Positions 56,521 to 64,000 of a DNA stretch of 64,000 nt are shown piece after piece. Below the pieces are notes generated by a model. It saw only the letters and a program-made list of their open reading frames with translations, did not search any database and was not told the DNA's origin. The stretch spans positions 787,430 to 851,429 of the forward strand of contig CM055755.1 of assembly GCA_029465975.1 (NCBI GenBank). The letters are read 5' to 3'. A program made the translations under genes and the position numbers. This stretch comes from Dallia pectoralis. Its lineage: Eukaryota > Chordata > Actinopteri > Esociformes > Umbridae. How positions within the stretch are numbered: position 1 is the stretch's first letter; every line of letters begins with the position of its first letter.

Positions 56521-59500
56521 CCTGTTAAATCCACCGGTTCTCCTCAGACATAGAGCAGCACTAAATATGAAATAGCCTCTGGTTCTCCTCAGACATAGAG
56601 CAGCACTAAATATGAAATAGCCTCTGGTTCTCCTCAGAGATAGAGCAGCACTAAATATGAAATAGCCTCTGGTTCTCCTCAGACATAGAGCAGCACTAAA
56701 TATGAAGTAGCATCTGGTTCTCCTCAGAGATAGAGCAGCACTAAATATGAAATAGCCTCCGGTTCTCCTCAGAGATAGAGCAGCACTAAATATGAAATAG
56801 CCTCTGGTTCTCCTCAGAGATAGAGCAGCACTAAATATGAAATAGCCTCCGGTTCTCCTCAGAGATAGAGAAGCACTAAATATGAAATAGCCTCTGGTTT
56901 TCCTCAGAGATAGAGCAGCACTAAATATGAAATAGCATCCGGTTCTCCTCAGGGATAGACTAGCACTAAATATGAAATAGCCTCTGGTTCTCCTCAGAGA
57001 TAGAGCAGCACTAAATATGTAATAGCCTCCGGTTCTCCTCAGAGATAGAGCAGCACTAAATATGAAATAGCCTCTGGTTCTCCTCAGAGATAGAGCAGCA
57101 CTAAATATGAAATAGCATCCGGTTCACCTCAGGGATAGACTAGCACTAAATATGAAATAGCCTCTGGTTCTCCTCAGAGATAGAACAGCACTAAATATGA
57201 AATAGCCTCTGGTTCTCCTCAGAGATAGAGAAGCACTAAATATGAAATAGCATCCGGTTCTCCTCAGGGATAGACTAGCACTAAATATGAAATAGCCTCT
57301 GGTTCTCCTCAGGGATAGAGCAGCACTAAATATGAAATAGCCTCTGGTTCTCCTCAGACAGAGCAGCACTAAATATGAAATAGCCTCTGGTTCTCCTCAG
57401 ACATAGAGCAGCACTAAATATGAAATAGCCTCCGGTTCTCCTCAGAGATAGAGCAGCACTAAATATGAAATAGCCTCTGGTTTTCCTCAGAGATAGAGCA
57501 GCACTAAATATGAAATAGCATCCGGTTCTCCTCAGGGATAGACTAGCACTAAATATGAAATAGCCTCTGGTTCTCCTCAGAGATAGAGCAGCACTAAATA
57601 TGAAATAGCCTCCGGTTCTCCTCAGAGATAGAGCAGCACTAAATATGAAATAGCCTCCGGTTCTCCTCAGAGATAGAGCAGCACTAAATATGAAATAGCA
57701 TCCGGTTCACCTCAGGGATAGACTAGCACTAAATATGAAATAGCCTCCGGTTCTCCTCAGGGATAGATCAGCACTAAATATGAAATAGCCTCTGGTTCTC
57801 CTCAGAGATAGAGCAGCACTAAATATGAAATAGCACAGCACTAAATATGAAATAGCATCCGGTTCTCCTCAGAGATAGGCACTAAATATGAAATAGCCTA
57901 GCACTAAATATGAAATAGCCTCTGGTTTTCCTCAGAGATAGAGCAGCACTAAATATGAAATAGCATCCGGTTCTCCTCAGGGATAGACTAGCACTCCTCT
58001 GGTTCTCCTCAGAGATAGAGCAGCACTAAATATGAAATAGCCTCCGGTTCTCCTCAGAGATAGAGCAGCACTAAATATGAAATAGCCTCTGGTTCTCCTC
58101 AGAGATAGAGCAGCACTAAATATGAAATAGCTCACCTCAGGGATAGACTAGCACTAAATATGAAATAGCCTCAGAGATAGAACAGCACTAAATATGAAAT
58201 AGCCTCTGGTTCTCCTCAGAGATAGAGAAGCACTAAATATGAAATAGCATCCGGTTCTCCTCAGGGATAGACTAACTAAATATGAAATAGCCTCTGGTTC
58301 TCCTCAGAGATAAATATGAAATAGCCTCTGGTTCTCCTCAGCACACTAAATATGAAATAGCCTCTGGTTCTCCTCAGACATAGAGCAGCACTAAATATGA
58401 AATAGCCTCTTCTCCTCAGAGATAGAGCAGCACTAAATATGAAATAGCCTCTGGTTTTCCTCAGAGATAGAGCAGCACTAAATATGAAATAGCATCCGGT
58501 TCTCCTCAGGGATAGACTAGCACTAAATATGAAATAGCCTCTGGTTCTCCTCAGAGATAGATAAATATGAAATAGCCTCCGGTTCTCCTCAGAGATAGAG
58601 CAGCACTAAATATGAAATAGCCTCTGGTTCTCCTCAGAGATAGAAATAGCATCCGGTTCACCTCAGGGATAGACTAGCACTAAATATGAAATAGCCTCTG
58701 GTTCTCCTCAGAGATAGAACAGCACTAAATATGAAATAGCCTCTGGTTCTCCTCAGAGATAGAGAAGCACTAAATATGAAATAGCATCCGGTTCTCCTCA
58801 GGGATAGACTAGCACTAAATATGAAATAGCCTCTGGTTCTCCTCAGAGATAGAGCACACTAAATATGAAATAGCCTCTGGTTCTCCTCAGAGATAGAGCA
58901 GAGCAGCACTAAATATGAAATAGCCTCCGGTTCTCCTCAGAGATAGAGCAGCACTAAATATGAAATAGCCTCTGGTTCTCCTCAGACATAGAGCAGCACT
59001 AAATATGAAATAGCATCTGGTTCTCCTCAGAGATAGAGCAGCACTAAATATGAAATAGCCTCCGGTTCTCCTCAGAGATAGAGCAGCACTAAATATGAAA
59101 TAGCCTCTGGTTCTCCTCAGAGATAGAGCAGCACTAAATATGAAATAGCATCCGGTTCTCCTCAGGGATAGACTAGCACTAAATATGAAATAGCCTCTGG
59201 TTCTCCTCAGAGATAGAGCAGCACTAAATATGAAATAGCCTCCGGTTCTCCTCAGAGATAGAGCAGCACTAAATATGAAATAGCCTCCGGTTCTCCTCAG
59301 GGATAGAGCAGCACTAAATATGAAATAGCCTCTGGTTCTCCTCAGACATAGAGCAGCACTAAATATGAAATAGCATCTGGTTCTCCTCAGAGATAGAGCA
59401 GCACTAAATATGAAATAGCCTCCGGTTCTCCTCAGAGATAGAGCAGCACTAAATATGAAATAGCCTCTGGTTCTCCTCAGAGATAGAGCAGCACTAAATA

Positions 59501-59695
59501 TGAAATAGCATCCGGTTCTCCTCAGGGATAGACTAGCACTAAATATGAAATAGCCTCTGGTTCTCCTCAGAGATAGAGCAGCACTAAATATGAAATAGCC
59601 TCCGGTTCTCCTCAGAGATAGAGCAGCACTAAATATGAAATAGCCTCCGGTTCTCCTCAGGGATAGATCAGCACTAAATATGAAATAGACAGCTG
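56521..59695. repeat. 45-bp satellite-like array, about 70 units, with 360-bp higher-order repeats
   Basis: Unit 'agcagcactaaatatgaaat' followed by 'agcctctggttctcctcaga' and gatag. Variants (cctccgg, catccgg, gggatagacta) recur in order. At 58981 and 59341 the same 'cagacatagag..catctgg' pair recurs exactly 360 bases apart, i.e. eight units. The middle (57830-58900) is full of truncated units. Confidence 0.97.
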
Positions 59696-59945
59696 CCATT
59701 TGGGACAGATTCAGTAAATAGAAAAACATCTTTATGTCTTGAATATTTGTAACATCTATTGCTGCCATTTTGGGATTTTCACAGTGCAGAGATCTAAGCA
59801 CACTCCTTGGGAATAGTAGTTTGGAGAAGATATGATAAATACATACGTAGAATGTTAAACCTAGAAGGAGGTTTCCTGGAGCTCACTACAGCCTGCGCAT
59901 AATAATAATAATAGACATGACTGTTACCCAACAGCAAAGTGCCTA
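59696..59945. other. Unique spacer
   Basis: Nothing recognised. Confidence 0.5.
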
Positions 59946-59960
59946 CTGCATTACACTGTG

Positions 59961-60730
59961 TAGAGTCAGGACATTAGAGCTTATAGAGTCAGGACATTAG
60001 AGCTTATAGAGTCAGGACATTAGAGCTTATAGAGTCAGGACATTAGAGCTTATAGAGTCAGGACATTAGAGCTTATAGAGTCAGGACATTAGAGCTTATA
60101 GAGTCAGGACATTAGAGCTTATAGAGTCAGGACATTAGAGCATATAGAGTCAGGACATTAGAGCTTATAGAGTCAGGACATTAGAGCTTATAGAGTCAGG
60201 ACATTAGAGCTTATAGAGTCAGGACATTAGAGCTTAGAGTCAGGACATTAGAGCTTATAGAGTCAGGACATTAGAGCTTATAGAGTCAGGACATTAGAGC
60301 TTATAGAATCAGGACATTAGAGCTTATAGAGTCAGGACATTAGAGCTTATAGAGTCAGGACATTAGAGCTTAGAGTCAGGACATTAGAGCTTATAGAGTC
60401 AGGACATTAGAGCTTATAGAGTCAGGACATTAGAGCTTATAGAGTCAGGACATTAGAGCTTATAGAGTCAGGACATTAGAGCTTATAGAGTCAGGACATT
60501 AGAGCTTATAGACATTAGTATAGAGTCAGGACATTAGAGCTTATAGAGTCAGGACATTAGAGCTTATAGAGTCAGGACATTAGAGCAGGACATTAGAGCG
60601 TATAGAGTCAGTACATTAGAGCTATAGAGTCAGGACATTAGAGCTTATAGAGTCAGGACATTAGAGCTTATAGAGTCAGGACATTAGAGCTTATAGAGTC
60701 AGGACATTAGAGCTTATAGAGTCAGGACAC
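59961..60730. repeat. 23-bp minisatellite, about 34 copies
   Basis: Unit 'agagtcaggacattagagct' followed by tat. Several truncated units lie near 60235, 60370 and 60510. Confidence 0.97.
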
Positions 60731-61824
60731 TGTTGGTGTGATTAGAATGACCCTGCCTTTGTTAGATGATCCTTCATTAATAGTGCGTTTAACATTGGGT
60801 TGAGGACTCTTCAGTTGTTCTTAATCCAATGAGAAAATGAAATTGAGACAGCATTCCTTCTTCTAGCTCTCTACAACCTGTACTAGCACACAAATATTAT
60901 GTCTCCTTAGGAACAGACCGTTCTTCATATTTCTTCATTTATTTTGGGGTTGTTTTGTCTGTAGGGGTCCATCCAAAATGCCATCCTGTTTCTTTTGTCG
61001 TGGACTACTTTTGACTAGGGCCTTTGGGGCTCTTTTTAAGAAATGATGTTCTATGTAGGGCACTGAGTCCCAATTGGTCTGTTGAGGTTTACTGGTTCTC
61101 CCTGGGACAGATTTCAACATGTCTGTGGGCTCTGTTGCAGAGATTAGAGACACGCCTGTTTTAGTCACTGGATGGGTGTGTGTGAGAGCTCATACACTCA
61201 TACACACGCGTGTGTGATCTGACACAGGGTAGCATCTGCCCGACCGGCGGCAAAGCCCTCAGAGCCAATCATGTATCTGTTTGTTAGGGTGTGTGTGGGC
61301 CCCTGTTGATCCCATTGAGGCTCTCTGTCTCCAGCACTCAGTGTCACCAGGCTCTGTGATCTCTGACAGGCATCACCACGACCGGGAGCCCCACTCTCCA
61401 AGACCCTAGAACACCAGATCAGACAGGCGCTGTTGACACAGCCAAGGACACGACACCTTCTCATCCTGATGGACCTTTTCTGTCCTCAGTACTCTTCTGA
61501 CTGGTTAGTCCTCTGTCCTTTATTGATTGGTCAGCCCTCAGTCATCTTCTGATTGGTCAGCCCTCAGTCCTCCTCCATCTTTTTCAGTTTCTGACTATAC
61601 AGTTGCTGTTTTTGTAACACTGGACTGTGTGTCCAAATCCAGACCCCTCCTCACTCTGTTTCTACTGCTGGTCACCAGACGCCATTTCTACAGAAATACA
61701 GTAACATTCCACAGTCCAGTGTTGATACTCTTCCAATTAAACAACTTTATGTTTTATTAACACACCAGATATCAGCTGGCCTCTGATCTTTCCCACTGCT
61801 TCTCTGTGTGCCACAACAACACAG
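60731..61824. other. Unique sequence with a dispersed-repeat fragment
   Basis: 60963-61078 ('aaaatgccatcctgtttctt', 'ggactacttttgactagggc') is a good copy of the 2296-type repeat. 61480-61575 holds a degenerate 'ctgattggtcagccctcagt' repeat. No exon was seen. Confidence 0.55.
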
Positions 61825-62004
61825 ATCTCTCCTATACAGCTGATGAAAGTGCAGATCTCTCCTATACAGCTGATGAAAGTGCAGATCTCTCCTATACAGC
61901 TGATGAAAGTGCAGATCTCTCCTATACAGCTGATGAAAGTGCAGATCTCTCCTATAAAGCTGATGAAAGTGCAGATCTCTCCTATACAGCTGATGAAAGT
62001 CCAA
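61822..62004. repeat. 30-bp minisatellite, 6 copies
   Basis: Unit 'ctctcctatacagctgatga' followed by 'aagtgcagat'. Confidence 0.97.
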
Positions 62005-62019
62005 CTGTGTGAGAATCTA

Positions 62020-62100
62020 CTAATACCTGAATCCCAAATGGTTCCCTATCCCCTATATTCTGCCCTACGGGTGACCTGACCAGTGATCTGGAAAAGGGTG
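62020..62100. repeat. Degenerate dispersed repeat fragment
   Basis: 'aatcccaaatggttccctat' to 'ctgccctacgggtgacctga', in the 2296 family. Confidence 0.4.
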
Positions 62101-62270
62101 ATATTTGCAATGCAGATCAGGCCAAGTGTGGCTCACAGATTATGGTCGTCTCTGCCGGCCTGGTACTCTGAAAGGAGGGAGGGTTCAACATATTGACATG
62201 TCTGGTTCAGATCCACATGTCCCGCGGTCTGGAGAGTAGTAGGGTGAATCTCAGGTATCCAGTGGTCATA

Positions 62271-62508
62271 ATCTCTGTGACCGTGGTCAGGCTGGGTCTC
62301 TGTGACCGTGGTCAGGCTGGGTCTCTGTGACCGTGGTCAGGCTGGGTCTCTGTGACCGTGGTCAGACTGGGTCTCTGTGACCGTGGTCAGGCTGGGTCTC
62401 TGTGACCGTGGTCAGGCTGGGTCTCTGTGACCGTGGTCAGACTGGGTCTCTGTGACCGTGGTCAGGCTGGGTCTCTGTGACCGTGGTCAGGCTGGGTCTC
62501 TGTGACCG
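62271..62508. repeat. 25-bp minisatellite, about 9.5 copies
   Basis: Unit 'ctctgtgaccgtggtcaggc' followed by tgggt, with two agact variants. Confidence 0.97.
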
Positions 62509-63214
62509 TAATAATATACTGTTGATGCCTTTACATTAGCATATGTAGCAGTGTTAAATATTGTTTCATGTTTTTATACTAAGATACATATTGGAGATGT
62601 ATTTTCTATTATTTGCTTTTTAACATTCTCCAAGGCTGTTATGGGTTTGAACTTCTAGCTGTGTTTTTAGATAATTAAATAAGATTTATTGAGGGAATAT
62701 TGCTCAATCCTAGGATTGCACAGATCTCAGCTAAACACAAAGAGGGCAAATGTTATTTGGATTCTACCCAGATGAAATAGAGATATTTTTTTGTGACAGA
62801 CACTTTTAACCCTGTCATCCTAATATCAGTAAGTTATTTTCTTGGTTCTCTTTTCTATTCATTCTCCTTCAATCACAGACACTCTTAAAACCACCTGGTT
62901 TTACACTAGCACAGTATTATTTAGATGAATCCCAGATTTGTGTCAAAGATTCCTTTTTATAGTGTAAACAGTAGAAAATCTCCCTCCCAAGGTAATGTGG
63001 GACATTATTACTTTTAGGAGATCTGATTCTGTAGGAGATCTGGCTCTGTAGGAGATCTGATTCTGTAGGAGATCTGGTTCTGTAAATCTGTCTACCTTCA
63101 TGAACACAATAAGATAAAAACATTCTCAATGGTACCAAAATAATCTTACTATCAGCCTTAACAGCACTAGTTTGACGGTTGGTGACATGTTAACTACCCG
63201 ATAAACACATCAGA
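62509..63214. other. Unique AT-rich sequence
   Basis: Contains a four-copy 17-bp repeat 'gatctgattctgtagga' at about 63019-63083. No gene was seen. Confidence 0.6.
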
Positions 63215-63970
63215 GTTTATACTCCTTCCAGCTGAGGGGCCAAACACATTGGAGTTTATACTCCTTCCAGGTGAGGGGTCAGGCCAAACACATTAGATGT
63301 TATACTTCTTCCAGATGAAGGGTCAGGCCAATCACATTGGAGTTTATACTCCTTCCAGGTGAGGGGTCAGGCCAAACACATTGGAGTTTGTACTCCTTCC
63401 AGGTTAGGGGTCAGGCCAAACACATCCTTCCAGTTGAGGGGTCAGGCCAAACACATTAGAGTTTGTACTCCTTCCAGGTTAGGGGTCAGGCCAAACACAT
63501 CCTTCCAGGTGAGGGGTCAGGCTAATCACATTGGAGTTTATACTCCTTCCAGGTGAGGGGTCAGGCCAAACACATTAGAGTTTATACTCCTTCCAGGTAA
63601 GGCGTCAGGCTAATCACATTGGAGTTTATACCTTCCAGGTGAGGGTCAGGCCAAACACATTAGCTAAGGCTAATCACATTGGAGTTTATACTCCTTCCAG
63701 GTGAGGGGTCAGGCCAAACACATTAGAGTTTATACTCCTTCCAGGTAAGGCGTCAGGCTAATCACATTGGAGTTTATACTCCTTCCAGGTGAGGGGTCAG
63801 GCCAAACACATTAGAGTTTATACTCCTTCCAGGTAAGGCGTCAGGCTAATCACATTGGAGTTTATACTCCTTCCAGGTGAGGGGTCAGGCCAAACACATT
63901 AGAGTTTATACTCCTTCCAGGTAAGGCGTCAGGCCAAACACATTGGAGTTTATACTTCTTCCAGGTTAAT
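63215..63970. repeat. 44-bp minisatellite, about 17 copies
   Basis: Unit 'cacattggagtttatactcc' followed by 'ttccaggtgaggggtcaggc'. It alternates with a variant 'aggtaaggcgtcaggctaat', and in 63680-63930 the two alternate strictly, giving an ~88-bp dimer. Near 63430 and 63660 units are shortened. Confidence 0.95.
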
Positions 63971-64000
63971 TTCTTTTGTTGAAAGGTCAGTCTAGGTTCC

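Noticed and set aside
58887..59801. 304-residue minus-strand open frame of repeated YFIFSA..LSLRRT units
   Set aside because: It is only the 45-bp satellite read in a frame without stops; 45 is a multiple of three. It has no start context, no homology and stops at array edges.

Overview
The window is vertebrate nuclear DNA, almost certainly from a teleost fish of the salmonid/pike lineage. The lineage call rests on repeated fragments of a dispersed repeat (words such as 'tagtgcactac' and 'tttgaccaggg') that I associate with salmonids and esocids, on teleost Tc1-like transposon pieces, and on a very high density of tandem repeats. There are no operons, no bacterial features and no CRISPR. By my rough hand tally about half of the 64 kb is minisatellite or simple-sequence DNA, in some 65 separate arrays. 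Most long open reading frames here are artefacts of those arrays.

Only two genes can be supported, both on the + strand. The first is gab2 (GRB2-associated binding protein 2), a docking adaptor. Eleven coding exons run from 14619 to 35080. Reading phases match at every junction, giving 698 codons plus a stop. The exon for the first ~25 residues is not found and is presumably upstream, so bases 1-14618 are intron 1. The protein keeps the PH domain, two Grb2 SH3-binding motifs, two likely 14-3-3 sites, three YxxM PI3K-p85 sites and two C-terminal SHP2-binding tyrosines. A long 3' UTR follows, to a likely poly(A) signal near 39945. The second gene is maml2 (mastermind-like 2, Notch co-activator). 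Its first coding exon is 41854-42276, and everything after that to the window end appears to be its intron 1.

Layout: 1-14618 gab2 intron 1, array-rich; 14619-35080 gab2 exons 2-12; 35081-~39970 gab2 3' UTR with a 1.4-kb minisatellite; ~39970-41853 intergenic/maml2 5' region with a transposon end and two CTCF-like motifs; 41854-42276 maml2 exon 1; 42277-64000 maml2 intron 1, including a 3.2-kb 45-bp satellite with a 360-bp higher-order period.

The most unusual observation is that tandem amplification has captured splice sites. The last gab2 intron carries six upstream copies of its own 3' splice site together with the first 12 bases of the terminal exon. Intron 2 begins with a 55-bp repeat that re-creates the exon 2 donor again and again. 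Other gab2 introns place UG, UC or UCUG arrays directly beside splice sites. A degenerate Tc1-like transposon with IR/DR ends lies exactly in a TA inside the intron 6 minisatellite.
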